From Rhodospirillales bacterium (lineage in GTDB: Bacteria; Pseudomonadota; Alphaproteobacteria; Azospirillales; Azospirillaceae), in the NCBI GenBank assembly GCA_003165295.1, contig PLTC01000049.1:1-32408 (forward strand): a DNA stretch of 32,408 nucleotides, written 5' to 3'. Made by a program: the position numbers and the translations under genes. Each line of letters starts with the position of its first letter. Within the stretch, counting starts at the first letter, position 1. The notes under the pieces were generated by a model. It was not told where the DNA came from. It ran no database searches and saw only the letters and a list, made by a program, of their open reading frames with translations. This document shows positions 1 to 8,237 of the stretch, piece after piece.

Positions 1-113
1 CGCCAAATTCACCCCGACCCTAGCCACTCTTAGTTAACGATCCATGACCGTGCCCGGGATAATTGCCGCAGCGCACCAAAACCTGGCGACGCGGTATCCC
101 TTGGCCCTGGGAC

Positions 114-569
114 TCAGCGCCCTTCGGCGCGCCCCTTGAGCGCCTGATTCATGGCCTCGAAGCCGGCCCGGGTCGCCTGTTGCAGGGCGGGAATGAACAA
201 CGGCACCAGCACCCCGGAAAAATCCTCGACATGGCGCAACCGGCAACGGTCGGGCGCCGGCGCCTCGATCTCGAAGCCATGCTCGCCGTCGAGCAGGCCG
301 GGAACCACCACCTGACCGACCCAACGCAATTCCCGCGGCGCCGCCACCACCTTCAGCCGCGGCCTGAAGGTCATTACCGGCTTGCCGGGCAACGCCAGCC
401 GGACCGTGAGCGTCGCCCCCGCCCTGACCTTGCCCTCGATTGCCACGATGAACGGATTCCACTGGGGATAGGCGGGAAAATCGGTGAGGATCGCCCACAC
501 CCGTCTGGCCGGCGCGGCAATGTCGACGAACGTATCCAGTTGGGTGGCGTCGATGTGGTCATCAGGCAT
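114..569 (-). CDS. SRPBCC (START/polyketide cyclase-like) domain protein
   Basis: A 151-residue protein that is essentially one SRPBCC domain. This fold has a deep hydrophobic pocket and binds lipids or other small ligands. Supporting features are the N-terminal strand [19 protein letters not shown], the [10 protein letters not shown] loop typical of the family, and a long C-terminal helix ending in [16 protein letters not shown]. There is no signal peptide or membrane segment, so it is probably cytoplasmic. The ATG at 569 overlaps the end of the macrodomain gene by 8 bases, which implies translational coupling as the last gene of a three-gene operon. Family membership is clear. The ligand cannot be told from sequence, and nothing indicates enzymatic activity. 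Confidence 0.85.
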   Translation of the reverse strand: MPDDHIDATQLDTFVDIAAPARRVWAILTDFPAYPQWNPFIVAIEGKVRAGATLTVRLALPGKPVMTFRPRLKVVAAPRELRWVGQVVVPGLLDGEHGFEIEAPAPDRCRLRHVEDFSGVLVPLFIPALQQATRAGFEAMNQALKGRAEGR

Positions 570-1197
570 GGTCAAGCCAACTCCGGTACAGATCCGCGGT
601 CTCCCGGTCGAAGCATACGAAGCGAACCTCGCGGACCCCTTCCGACCCGGACCCCGCCGGGTCGGCCCGCGCCAGTTCGTCGCGCACGGTGGCGACGGCA
701 ATGCCGGCGGCGCGATCCCGCGGGAATCCATAGACGCCGGTGCTGATGGCCGGGAACGCCACGCTGCGGCAGCCGTGACCGGCCGCCAGCGCCAGCGCAT
801 TGCGGTAACAGGCGGCGAGCAGCGCCGCCTCCCCGTCCTCGCCGCCGCGCCAGACCGGACCGACACAGTGGATGATATGGCGGGTCCTGAGGCCGAAACC
901 GGGGGTGATCCGGCATTCCCCGGTCGGACAGCCGCCGAAGACATCAAGGGCGTCCTGAAGCCCGGGTCCGGCGGCGCGATGGATGGCACCGTCAACACCG
1001 CCGCCGCGTTTGAGCATGCCGTTGGCGGCATTGACCACCGCGTCCACCTCCTCGCGGGTGATGTCGCCCTCGACCACTGTCAGCCGCCAGCCGACGGCGT
1101 GCGGCACACCGGCCGGCTCATCCGGGTCCGGGTTATCCCGGGCCGGCCCATCCCTGCCCGGTTCATCCGGCACGGTCGGTCCTGCCTCTTTGTTCAT
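562..1197 (-). CDS. Macrodomain protein, YmdB/MacroD-type O-acetyl-ADP-ribose deacetylase
   Basis: A 211-residue protein. The macrodomain starts near residue 38 after a Pro/Asp-rich extension. The core closely follows E. coli YmdB as I recall it: GDIT near 44, VVNAAN at 54-59, [16 protein letters not shown] at 65-80, CPTGE near 90, [10 protein letters not shown] at 111-120 and [13 protein letters not shown] at 147-159. These form the ADP-ribose pocket and include the Asn and Asp used by MacroD-type hydrolases. Expected activity is hydrolysis of O-acetyl-ADP-ribose and possibly removal of mono-ADP-ribose from proteins. The ATG at 1197 was chosen for the GGAG about 10 bases upstream; it overlaps the pyrophosphatase-like gene by 35 bases. 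The N-terminal 37 residues look disordered, so translation might begin further in. Confidence 0.88.
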   Translation of the reverse strand: MNKEAGPTVPDEPGRDGPARDNPDPDEPAGVPHAVGWRLTVVEGDITREEVDAVVNAANGMLKRGGGVDGAIHRAAGPGLQDALDVFGGCPTGECRITPGFGLRTRHIIHCVGPVWRGGEDGEAALLAACYRNALALAAGHGCRSVAFPAISTGVYGFPRDRAAGIAVATVRDELARADPAGSGSEGVREVRFVCFDRETADLYRSWLDHA

Positions 1198-1684
1198 ACC
1201 GATGGCGCTCCATCGCCTCCAGGACCAGTTGCGCCGCTTCTTCGGCATCGCCCCAACGTGTCACCCGAATCGACCGGCGACAACCGGCTTCCCCGACGCA
1301 ACCGGCATCCTCAACGTTGACGAAAAAGTCCACCACCTGATCCAGCAGGGGCGAAGGCAGACTGCGGTAACTGGTGGTGTGGGCAAAGAACGGATGCAGC
1401 CGTTCCCTCGGCCCGGCCAACAGCCGGGTGGCTTCGACTCCGTCTTTGCCGATCAGTCCCAACACACCGATGGGACGCGAACGCAACAGCGCACCCGGCA
1501 GCACCGACACCGACCCGACCACCAGCGCCTGACACGGTTCGCCGTCGGGCATCAGGGTCTTCGGCACGAATCCGTAATTTCCGGGATGACCGGGGGCGCC
1601 GGCATCGCCCTGCATGGGAATTTCCACCACCACCGTAATATCCCAGGGAGGCGCCCGGCCCGCCGGAATCTTGCTGAGATCCAT
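1163..1684 (-). CDS. Inorganic pyrophosphatase-like protein, probably catalytically inactive
   Basis: A 173-residue homologue of family I soluble inorganic pyrophosphatase. It keeps the fold signature: MDLSKIPAG at the start, VVVEIP at 18-23, [10 protein letters not shown] at 35-44, the DGEP loop at 47-50, [15 protein letters not shown] and a DQVVDFF helix. Compared with E. coli Ppa (from memory), about 20 residues carrying Lys29, Glu31 and Arg43 are missing. The metal-binding Asp67 and Asp70 positions read Glu and Gln, the Asp97/Asp102/Lys104 segment is not conserved, and the Tyr141-Lys142 pair is absent. Pyrophosphate hydrolysis therefore looks unlikely. It is first in an overlapping operon with the macrodomain gene. 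The ATG at 1684 fits the family start; an in-frame GTG at 1714 lies inside a tandem repeat. A nucleotide-binding or regulatory role is conceivable but unproven. Confidence 0.75.
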   Translation of the reverse strand: MDLSKIPAGRAPPWDITVVVEIPMQGDAGAPGHPGNYGFVPKTLMPDGEPCQALVVGSVSVLPGALLRSRPIGVLGLIGKDGVEATRLLAGPRERLHPFFAHTTSYRSLPSPLLDQVVDFFVNVEDAGCVGEAGCRRSIRVTRWGDAEEAAQLVLEAMERHRYEQRGRTDRAG

Positions 1685-1724
1685 AAACCGGCACTTTCGT
1701 CTGCAAACCGGCACTTTCGTCTGC
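1685..1724. repeat. Exact 20-bp tandem duplication at the 5' end of the pyrophosphatase-like gene
   Basis: The 20-base unit aaaccggcactttcgtctgc occurs at 1685-1704 and again, identically, at 1705-1724, directly before the ATG of the leftward gene. It occupies the position of the ribosome-binding region and supplies an alternative in-frame GTG start at 1714. It may be a recent slippage duplication or a duplicated operator; sequence alone does not decide. Confidence 0.9.
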
Positions 1725-2190
1725 CCATTACCCGACCCTTCCGGGTCCGGTCGCGAATGCCATAGTTTAGGCGCAAATTACCGGCAAGGCTACCCGCTTG
1801 AGGGCAAAACAGCCCGCCCCGCTGTGGCTCCGGGGGCTGGAAAAAAAAGTCCCGGGTTCCGAGGGCCACCGGCCTTTGGTCGGGGGGGGGTCCGGGGCGG
1901 AGCGACGCTCCCCCCCGGAATCGCAGCACGCGGATTCTCCCGATTGCCTTGAACGCGATGCCAAGGACTGTTGCCGAAGTGCGAGACGGTGTTGTACATC
2001 AACCGATGGCGACGCGGCGCCACCGCGACGGCGCCGGCCGGGCACGACCCGGCTGCCGGCCGTGTCGTGGTCGACGGGGTTCAAATTATTTTCCGGATAT
2101 GTTGGCATGACGTTCCCTGAAACGTATGGAATGGGTCCGACGGCGTGTCGGTGTTCTTCGCGGCGTCCAGGCGGGGATGAACCGGCCCCG
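1725..2190. other. Intergenic region between divergent genes, holding a dispersed repeat
   Basis: This stretch of 466 bases separates the leftward pyrophosphatase-like operon from the rightward glycosyltransferase. It contains one copy of dispersed repeat family A (1841-1920). The glycosyltransferase reading frame stays open through all of it, but the translated product upstream of 2191 is low-complexity and unlike any domain. An ATG at 2107 is the only plausible earlier start. I see no convincing promoter or RNA gene. Confidence 0.5.
1841..1920 (-). repeat. Dispersed intergenic repeat family A, copy 1
   Basis: Read on the minus strand, this segment has a G-run plus AGCGTCGCTCC palindrome, then GGACCC, then CCAAAGGCCGGTGGCCCTC, then GGAACCCGGGAC and a run of eight T. 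The same order of blocks appears on the plus strand near 25337-25400 (GGGGGAGCGCCGCTCCCCC, GACCCTCC, CCAAGGGCCGGCGGCACTG, CGGAAACCCG). The two copies are in opposite orientation and both are non-coding. The T-run after GC-rich dyads could act as a factor-independent terminator for minus-strand transcripts, but this is inference. Confidence 0.6.
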
Positions 2191-3183
2191 ATGCTGTCGG
2201 TGGTGATCCCATTTTTCAACGAAGGTCCGAACGTCGACGCCCTGTTCGCCCGGCTGCTGCCGATTCTGGACGGGCTGGGCGTCACCTGGGAGGTGGTGTG
2301 CGTCAACGATGGCAGCCGTGACGACACCCTGGCGCGCCTGTTGGCGGTCCGTCACGCCCACAAGGCGGTGCGGATTGTCGAACTTTCGCGTAATTTCGGC
2401 AAGGAACTGGCGCTGTCGGCCGGACTGGCCTTCGCCCGGGGCGATACCGTGGCGCCCATGGATGCCGACCTTCAGCACCCGCCCGAGTTGCTCGGCACCC
2501 TGATGGCCAAGTGGCGGGAGGGGTATGACGTGGTCATTGCGGTGCGCGACCACCGCACCGGCCAGAGTCTGGGCCACCGGTTGTCGGCCCGGTTGTTTTA
2601 CTGGCTGTTCGATCACATGTCCGAGGTCAAGCTGCCGCGCGAGGCCGGCGACTTCCGGCTGCTCGACCGGCGGGTGGTCGAGGTGATCAACCGGATGCCA
2701 GAACGCACCCGGTTCATGAAGGGCATCTTCGCCTGGATCGGTTTCCGCCAGATCTGCGTGCCCTACGAGCAGGGCGAACGGGCCATCGGGACCAGCCGTT
2801 GGGGCTTCCTCAAGCTGCTGCACCTGTCGCTGGACGGACTCACGGCATTTTCGAACTTTCCCCTGCGGGTCTGGGGCCTGGTCGGAGCGGCGGTGTCGTT
2901 GCTGGCGTTCTTTTACGGAATCTTCCGGGTGGTGCGGACCCTGGTCTACGGCATCGACGTGCCCGGCTTCGAGTCCCTGATCGTGGCCATCATGTTTCTC
3001 GGCGGCATCCAGTTGCTGACCCTGGGGATCATCGGCGACTACCTCGGCCGGGTCTTCTCCGAGGTCAAGGGCCGGCCGCTGTTCATCGTCCGGGCGGCCT
3101 ATGGCTGGGACGAGGACGAGAACGATATTCATCATGGTCCGCTGCCGTCACCGGTGGAGCGGCCAACGCGCCGCCCCGGGTGA
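2191..3183 (+). CDS. Family 2 glycosyltransferase, DPM1/GtrB-like polyprenyl-phosphate glycosyltransferase
   Basis: A 330-residue membrane-anchored glycosyltransferase. From MLSVVIPFFNE the GT-A fold is readable: VCVNDGSRDDT for nucleotide binding, MDADLQHPPELL as the metal/sugar DxD motif, EAGDFRLLDRR and the GTSRWGFLKLL segment. Two C-terminal transmembrane hairpins follow (around VWGLVGAAVSLLAFFYGI and SLIVAIMFLGGIQLLTLGII), ending in the family-typical GDYLGRVFSEVKGRPLFIV. Such enzymes move a sugar from a nucleotide donor onto undecaprenyl phosphate at the inner membrane. The ATG at 2191 gives the usual family length with a G-rich sequence upstream; an in-frame ATG at 2107 would add 28 atypical residues. 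The GT39-like gene downstream is the natural user of its lipid-linked sugar product. Confidence 0.9.
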   Translation: MLSVVIPFFNEGPNVDALFARLLPILDGLGVTWEVVCVNDGSRDDTLARLLAVRHAHKAVRIVELSRNFGKELALSAGLAFARGDTVAPMDADLQHPPELLGTLMAKWREGYDVVIAVRDHRTGQSLGHRLSARLFYWLFDHMSEVKLPREAGDFRLLDRRVVEVINRMPERTRFMKGIFAWIGFRQICVPYEQGERAIGTSRWGFLKLLHLSLDGLTAFSNFPLRVWGLVGAAVSLLAFFYGIFRVVRTLVYGIDVPGFESLIVAIMFLGGIQLLTLGIIGDYLGRVFSEVKGRPLFIVRAAYGWDEDENDIHHGPLPSPVERPTRRPG

Positions 3184-3360
3184 TGGCGGTCCACAGGCCG
3201 ACCGGACCGGACGGGTGGCCCGGCGCCCGGCATCGACCCCGGTGGTGAGAGTTGCCAATTCGGGGTCGATTCCGTTACAACGTCCCCGCCCGGTCGTTGC
3301 CTGCAAAGCCGGCGCCCGCCAGTGTTCCGGCCAGGAGGCCAGTCGGAGGGAGCAAGCACC

Positions 3361-5151
3361 ATGACCGCCGAGGTCAGCAAGCCGGAGACCGGTGAGCCCC
3401 ACCGCTCCGGCGGGGGCGTCCGTACCGGACCCCCCGGCGCCGGGCTGATTCATCTGGATCATCTGTTCGACGATCTGGCCTGGGTGTGGCTGCTGGCGGT
3501 CGCCGTACTGGTGGTGCTGACCTTTCGCGAATACGGCATCATCTGGGACTCCGAAGTTCAGGACGAATACGGCCGCAAGCTGCTGTCTTTCTACCTGTCC
3601 GGTTTCCAGGACCGTTCGGCGTTCGAATTCCAGAACCTGTATCTTTACGGCGGCGCCTTCGACCTGACCGCGGCGCTCCTCAACAAGATCTCCCCGCTCG
3701 GCGAGTACGAGACCCGGCATCTGCTGGGCGGCATGGTCGGCGTGCTCGGGCTGATCGGAGCATGGCGCCTCGCCCGGACGCTGGCCGGAGAGCGGGCCGG
3801 ATTCTTTGCGGTCATGCTGCTGACGCTGATCCCGGACTATTACGGGCACATGCTGGTCAACCCGAAGGATGTGCCCTTCGCCTGCGGCATGACCTGGACC
3901 CTCCATCTGGCCTGCCGCACCGTCAGCCAGTTGCCGCGGCCACGGCTCGGGACCGTGCTCGGTTTGGGGCTGGCGCTGGGACTGACGCTCGGCACCCGCA
4001 TCGGCGCCGTGCTCGCCGGGTTCTATCTGGTGCTGATCCTGGTCCTTTACCTTGAACTGCTGCGGCGCGCCGGGGCCACGCTCCGCGAGACCCTGGGCAG
4101 CGCCCGGCGCCTTGTGCTCGCCTACCTGCCGGCGCTGATCCTGGCCTATGTGGTCATGGGCGTGTGCTGGCCCTGGGCGTGGCAGTCACCGCTCAACCCC
4201 CTGGTCGCGCTCAGCGTGTTTTCCCACTTCACCTGGCCCAATCAGGTCCTGGCGGCCGGCGTGGTCTTCAAGGCGTCAGATCCACCGATCTGGTACCTGC
4301 CGCTGATGCTCGCGGTGAAGTTGCCCGAAATGGTGCTGGTCGGGCTGGGCCTCGCCATCTGGTTTGCCGGTGGCTGGCTGGTGAGCTGGCTCGGCGACCG
4401 CCGGCACGGCTTTGCCGTGGACGCGGACGGGCTGCGCCGCCTCCAGTTCCTGATGGTGACGCTGGCGGCGCTGTTTCCGATTGCCTACTTCCTGATCTTC
4501 CGGCCCGAAGTTTACAATGGTATCCGGCACTTCCTGTTCATCGTGCCGCCGCTGGCGGTGCTCGCCGCGGTGGCCTTCGACCGGCTGTGGCACTCCATCG
4601 ACGGTGGTCCCCGTCTGCTCGGCCAGGCGGTGCTGGCCTGCTTCGCCGTCGCCGTGGTGATACAGGCCTGGATCATGATGGAACTGCACCCCAACGAGTC
4701 CATCTATTACAACGCGCTGGTGGGCGGCGTGAAGGGCGCCGACGGCCGGTTCGAACTGGACTATTGGGGCACCTCGATCGCCCAGGCCGCCGAAGAGCTG
4801 GCCACCTACGTCCGGGACGAAAACGGCGGCAATCCCATCGACCGGACCTACAAGGTGCTGGTGTGCGCCAACCCGGAATCGGCCATGTACTTTCTGCCCA
4901 AGCAGTTCGAACTGACCCGGGTCATCGCCGAAGGCGACTTCTTCATCGGTCTCACGCTGTCGGGCTGCGACAAGAGCGTTGACGGTCAGCAGATCATCCG
5001 GGTCGAACGCTTCGGCGCGGTGCTCAGCGTGGTCAAGGACCGCCGGGACCTCAAGGAGCAATCGGTGAACATCGTCAAGGCCCCGCCCCAGCCGGTGCTG
5101 ACGCCGTTGCTGCCCGCCACCTCCACGCCGATGCCCCCGGAAATGCGCTGA
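3361..5151 (+). CDS. GT39/PMT-like polytopic glycosyltransferase (lipid-carrier-dependent)
   Basis: A 596-residue integral membrane protein with about ten hydrophobic segments between residues 40 and 450 and a soluble C-terminal part of about 140 residues. The first external loop has WDSEVQDEYG, matching the acidic Asp-Glu motif of PMT/ArnT enzymes. A second loop has DYYGHMLVNPKDVPFACGM, common in prokaryotic GT39-like proteins. FRPEVYNGIRHFLFIVPPLA precedes the last helices. Expected role is transfer of a sugar from a polyprenyl-phosphate carrier to a periplasmic acceptor. The ATG at 3361 has a strong GGAGGGAG upstream. It lies 177 bases after the GT2 gene on the same strand, so the two probably work as carrier-sugar synthesis and transfer. 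The acceptor is unknown. Confidence 0.85.
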   Translation: MTAEVSKPETGEPHRSGGGVRTGPPGAGLIHLDHLFDDLAWVWLLAVAVLVVLTFREYGIIWDSEVQDEYGRKLLSFYLSGFQDRSAFEFQNLYLYGGAFDLTAALLNKISPLGEYETRHLLGGMVGVLGLIGAWRLARTLAGERAGFFAVMLLTLIPDYYGHMLVNPKDVPFACGMTWTLHLACRTVSQLPRPRLGTVLGLGLALGLTLGTRIGAVLAGFYLVLILVLYLELLRRAGATLRETLGSARRLVLAYLPALILAYVVMGVCWPWAWQSPLNPLVALSVFSHFTWPNQVLAAGVVFKASDPPIWYLPLMLAVKLPEMVLVGLGLAIWFAGGWLVSWLGDRRHGFAVDADGLRRLQFLMVTLAALFPIAYFLIFRPEVYNGIRHFLFIVPPLAVLAAVAFDRLWHSIDGGPRLLGQAVLACFAVAVVIQAWIMMELHPNESIYYNALVGGVKGADGRFELDYWGTSIAQAAEELATYVRDENGGNPIDRTYKVLVCANPESAMYFLPKQFELTRVIAEGDFFIGLTLSGCDKSVDGQQIIRVERFGAVLSVVKDRRDLKEQSVNIVKAPPQPVLTPLLPATSTPMPPEMR

Positions 5152-5176
5152 CCGGCGTTCCGGGGAGGGGCCTGGG

Positions 5177-5377
5177 TCAGCCGACCCGTTGAGCGGAGCG
5201 GATCACCCGGTTAAACAACGTGTTGGATATGCCTAAACTGGCAACGATCTCTTCCTTCAGCTGACCGGCCCGGTACCGGCGAATAATCTCGGCGTTGAAC
5301 TGCGTTTCGAGTTCCCGACGCTCCTGCTCACGCTTGGCCTTCTGTTCCGACTTGATTTTCCAGTCTTCAAATGTCAT
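5177..5377 (-). CDS. Small HTH-like protein of unknown function
   Basis: A 66-residue protein. The N-terminal half is a highly charged helix (KIKSEQKAKREQERRELETQ) and the C-terminal half reads like a helix-turn-helix: IIRRYRAGQLKEEIVASLGI followed by SNTLFNRVIRSAQ. The layout recalls small phage or transposon-type HTH proteins, but I do not recognise the family. The ATG at 5377 has GAGGCG upstream. It converges on the GT39 gene with only 25 bases between their ends. A 14-bp tandem repeat lies about 35 bases upstream of its start and may be part of its promoter region. Confidence 0.55.
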   Translation of the reverse strand: MTFEDWKIKSEQKAKREQERRELETQFNAEIIRRYRAGQLKEEIVASLGISNTLFNRVIRSAQRVG

Positions 5378-5410
5378 TCGGCGCCTCAAACGGCAGATCG
5401 GGTTGAACAG

Positions 5411-5466
5411 GCTCGATGGGCTTGACTCGATGGGCTGGACTCGATGGGCTGGACTCGATGGCCATG
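5411..5466. repeat. 14-bp tandem repeat, about four copies
   Basis: Four consecutive 14-base units occur at 5411, 5425, 5439 and 5453. The middle two are identical (actcgatgggctgg) and the outer two differ at one or a few positions. Fourteen is not a multiple of three, and the block lies outside supported genes, upstream of the leftward HTH gene. Copy number could change by slippage. Confidence 0.85.
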
Positions 5467-5635
5467 TCGTCGCCTGATCACGATGGCCCGCTTTAATTTT
5501 AGCCCGTCCGGCGCCGCGTTGCCACGGCTCCCGGCGCAATGCTTCCCCGCGCGCAACCATGGTGGACTTTGCCCCCATGCCCCCGACCGGTGCCTGACCC
5601 CGGCCCCCATGGGCGAGCGCCCTTGGAACCCCGGA

Positions 5636-6502
5636 CTACAGCGCCTGGAAATCCAGGGCCACGTCGAAATTCCTGACGGTGTGGGTCAGCCAGCCGAGAG
5701 AGATCATATCGACGCCGGTTTCCGCGATGGCCCGGACCGTCGCCGGGGTAATGCCGCCCGAGGCTTCGGTAATGATTCGGCGACCGACCATGGCCACCGC
5801 CTGACGCAAGGTCGCCGGGTCCATGTTGTCGAGCAGGACCGCGTCCACATCCAGGGTCAGCAATTCCTCCAACTGGGAGAGCGTGTCCACCTCGACCTCG
5901 ATCTTGACCAGATGGCCGATCTGCGCCCGCGCCCGCAGGATGGCCGGGCGCAGGCCGCCGGCCACCACCAGATGATTGTCCTTGATCAGCACCGCGTCAT
6001 CCAGACCAAAGCGGTGGTTGCTGCCGCCGCCGACCCGGACCGCGTATTTTTCCAGGGCGCGCAGGCACGGCGTGGTCTTGCGGGTACAGGTGATCTCGGT
6101 ATCCAGGTCGCGAATCTGCTCCACCACCTGCCAGGTCGCGGTGGCGATGCCCGACAGCCGCCCCAGGATATTGAGCGCGGTCCGCTCGGCCGACAGGATC
6201 GGGCGGGCAGCGCCTTCGATCAGCGCCAGCGTGGTTCCCGCCGCCACATCCGCACCGTCACCGGCCAGGATGTGGATGGAAAGGCCGGAGTCGAGCAAAC
6301 TGAAGGCCGACAGGGCCGCGGCAAGGCCGGCAATGCGGCCGGCGGAGCGGGCGACCAACCGGGCTTCGGCCCGGGTCTCGGGCGGCACCACCGCATCGGT
6401 GGTCAGGTCGCCGGCCCGGCCCAGGTCTTCCTCCAGGGCCCGGCGCATCAACTTTTCATAGAACAGCGGATAGAGAGGTGTAACTGGCAGGTGCGTCGGC
6501 AT
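5636..6502 (-). CDS. nadC: Quinolinate phosphoribosyltransferase (nicotinate-nucleotide pyrophosphorylase, carboxylating)
   Basis: A 288-residue NadC, converting quinolinate and PRPP to nicotinate mononucleotide, CO2 and pyrophosphate, the third step of de novo NAD synthesis. Family motifs are complete: EEDLGRAGDLTTDAVVP near the N-terminus, RTALNILGRLSGIATAT, TRKTTPCLRALEKYAVRVGG, the NHRFGLDDAVLIKDNH active-site loop, VEVDTLSQLEE, LLDNMDP and EASGGIT. Length is standard. It is the last gene of the leftward nadA-nadB-nadC run, 63 bases after nadB, so it is probably co-transcribed. The ribosome-binding site before 6502 is weak. Confidence 0.97.
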   Translation of the reverse strand: MPTHLPVTPLYPLFYEKLMRRALEEDLGRAGDLTTDAVVPPETRAEARLVARSAGRIAGLAAALSAFSLLDSGLSIHILAGDGADVAAGTTLALIEGAARPILSAERTALNILGRLSGIATATWQVVEQIRDLDTEITCTRKTTPCLRALEKYAVRVGGGSNHRFGLDDAVLIKDNHLVVAGGLRPAILRARAQIGHLVKIEVEVDTLSQLEELLTLDVDAVLLDNMDPATLRQAVAMVGRRIITEASGGITPATVRAIAETGVDMISLGWLTHTVRNFDVALDFQAL

Positions 6503-6565
6503 GGCGTTTCGCTGCTGGTTGGTCTTGATGTTACGGCAAGGACGGTATGGATTGCCGGCCCCCGC

Positions 6566-8233
6566 TTACCCGGCCTCGAGGTCCGCCAGGGTCAGGAACC
6601 GCCGCGGCTGGACCGGAACCGCCGGCACCGGGAAATCGGTGCGGTAATGGGCGCCCCGGCTCTCGCGACGGGCCAGCGCGGCCGCGGTGATCAGTCGGGC
6701 GGCCAGCACCCGGTTGCGCAGCTCGCACCAGCGGACCAGTCCGGCCGCGGTCGGCGACGCCCCGGCTTCGCTCCCGGCGGCGGCGGCGGTCGCAACCAGT
6801 CCGTCCAACCGCCGGGACAGACCGGCCAGACTCTCGCCGGCGGCGCTCAGGCCATCGTGATCGCGCGCAAGGCCGACCCGCTCGTACAGGGTCCGGCGCA
6901 GGACCAGGGCCATGGCCGCCATCTCGTCGAAGGCGACCTCACCCCCGGGCACCACCGGCAGCACCGGCACCTGAGGCGACGGGACGCCCGCCGCCGGAGC
7001 CGCCCGTACCCCGGCCGCGACATCCCGGGCGATCCGGCTGGCGAACACGATGGCTTCGAGCAGGGAATTGCTGGCCAGCCGGTTGGCGCCATGGACGCCG
7101 GTACAGGCCAGTTCCCCGCAGGCCCACAGGCCGGGCACCGAGGTCCGGCCATCGGCATCGGTCACCACGCCGCCCATGTGGTAATGCGCGGCCGGCGCCA
7201 CCGGCACCGGGGTCTTGGCGGGCTCCAGGCCGGCTTCCCGACACAAGGCCAGGACGGTGGGAAAGCGGTCGGCGCCGGCCCGGCTCAGGGCCGGGCGCAG
7301 GTCCAGGGTGACGCGCTCCCCCGCGGCGACCCGCCGCCACACCGCCCGCGCAACCACGTCGCGGGGGGCCAACTCGGCCAGCGGATGCTCGTCGGCCATG
7401 AACCGCCGGCCGCAGCCGTCCAGCAACAGCGCACCTTCGCCGCGCAGGGCCTCGGTCAGCAGCGGCATGGGCGCGCCGTCATCGGCCGGGGAAACCGCGA
7501 GAGCGGTGGGATGGAACTGCACGAACTCCAGATCGCCAAGCCGGGCCCCGGCCCGGGCGGCCATGGCCAGACCGTCGGCGGTGGCCTCGGGCGGGTTGGT
7601 GGTGCGCAGATACAGGCTGCCGATGCCGCCGGTGGCCAGCACCACCCGGGGGCAGCGGTAAAACACCTGACGGCCGGCGGCATCAAGGGCCAGCAGGCCG
7701 GAGACCTCGCCCCCGGCCAGCACCAGATCGACGGCACAGCTCCGCTCCACCACCCGAATCGATGGCGTCCCGCGCACCCGGGCCACCAGCGCCTGAACCA
7801 GGGTGTGACCGGTGGCGTCGCCGCCGGCATGCAGAATGCGCGGGCGACGGTGCGCGGCCTCCTGGCCAAGGCGGGGCACGCCGTCGCCGTCCAGGTCAAA
7901 CGGCAGGCCCTGGGCAATCAGGGTCCGGGCCTCGATGGCGCCATCCTCGGCCAGCAGCCGGACCATGGCCTCGTCACACAGACCGGCGCCGACCGCCAGG
8001 GTATCGTCGGCGTGGTCCGACGGAGAATCATCGAGCGCCACCGCCGCGGCGATGCCGCCCTGGGCCAGATCGCTGGAGCCACCGGCCAGGAACGGCGTCT
8101 TGGTCAGCAGCGTCACCGGCCGCGGCGCCAGACGCAAGGCGGTGAGCAGGCCGGCCAGACCCGACCCGACCACCAGGACCTCCGCGTCCTCGGTCCGAAC
8201 AGCGGGAGACGACGGGGCCACGGAAGCGGTCAT
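6566..8233 (-). CDS. nadB: L-aspartate oxidase
   Basis: A 555-residue FAD-dependent oxidase that converts L-aspartate to iminoaspartate, the first step of the pathway, handing the product to NadA. Visible motifs are the FAD-binding VLVVGSGLAGLLTALRLA near residue 20, GGSSDLAQGGIAAAV, GGDATGH, FVQFHPTAL, TEALRGEGALLLD and the catalytic and FAD region HYHMGGVVTDADGRT followed by GELACTGVHGANRLASNSLLE. The C-terminal helical domain ends with HYRTDFPVP, as usual in NadB. The ATG at 8233 is 4 bases beyond the nadA stop, indicating coupling; a TTG at 8254 is possible but would overlap nadA. No missing residues noticed. Confidence 0.97.
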   Translation of the reverse strand: MTASVAPSSPAVRTEDAEVLVVGSGLAGLLTALRLAPRPVTLLTKTPFLAGGSSDLAQGGIAAAVALDDSPSDHADDTLAVGAGLCDEAMVRLLAEDGAIEARTLIAQGLPFDLDGDGVPRLGQEAAHRRPRILHAGGDATGHTLVQALVARVRGTPSIRVVERSCAVDLVLAGGEVSGLLALDAAGRQVFYRCPRVVLATGGIGSLYLRTTNPPEATADGLAMAARAGARLGDLEFVQFHPTALAVSPADDGAPMPLLTEALRGEGALLLDGCGRRFMADEHPLAELAPRDVVARAVWRRVAAGERVTLDLRPALSRAGADRFPTVLALCREAGLEPAKTPVPVAPAAHYHMGGVVTDADGRTSVPGLWACGELACTGVHGANRLASNSLLEAIVFASRIARDVAAGVRAAPAAGVPSPQVPVLPVVPGGEVAFDEMAAMALVLRRTLYERVGLARDHDGLSAAGESLAGLSRRLDGLVATAAAAGSEAGASPTAAGLVRWCELRNRVLAARLITAAALARRESRGAHYRTDFPVPAVPVQPRRFLTLADLEAG

Positions 8234-8237
8234 CGGC

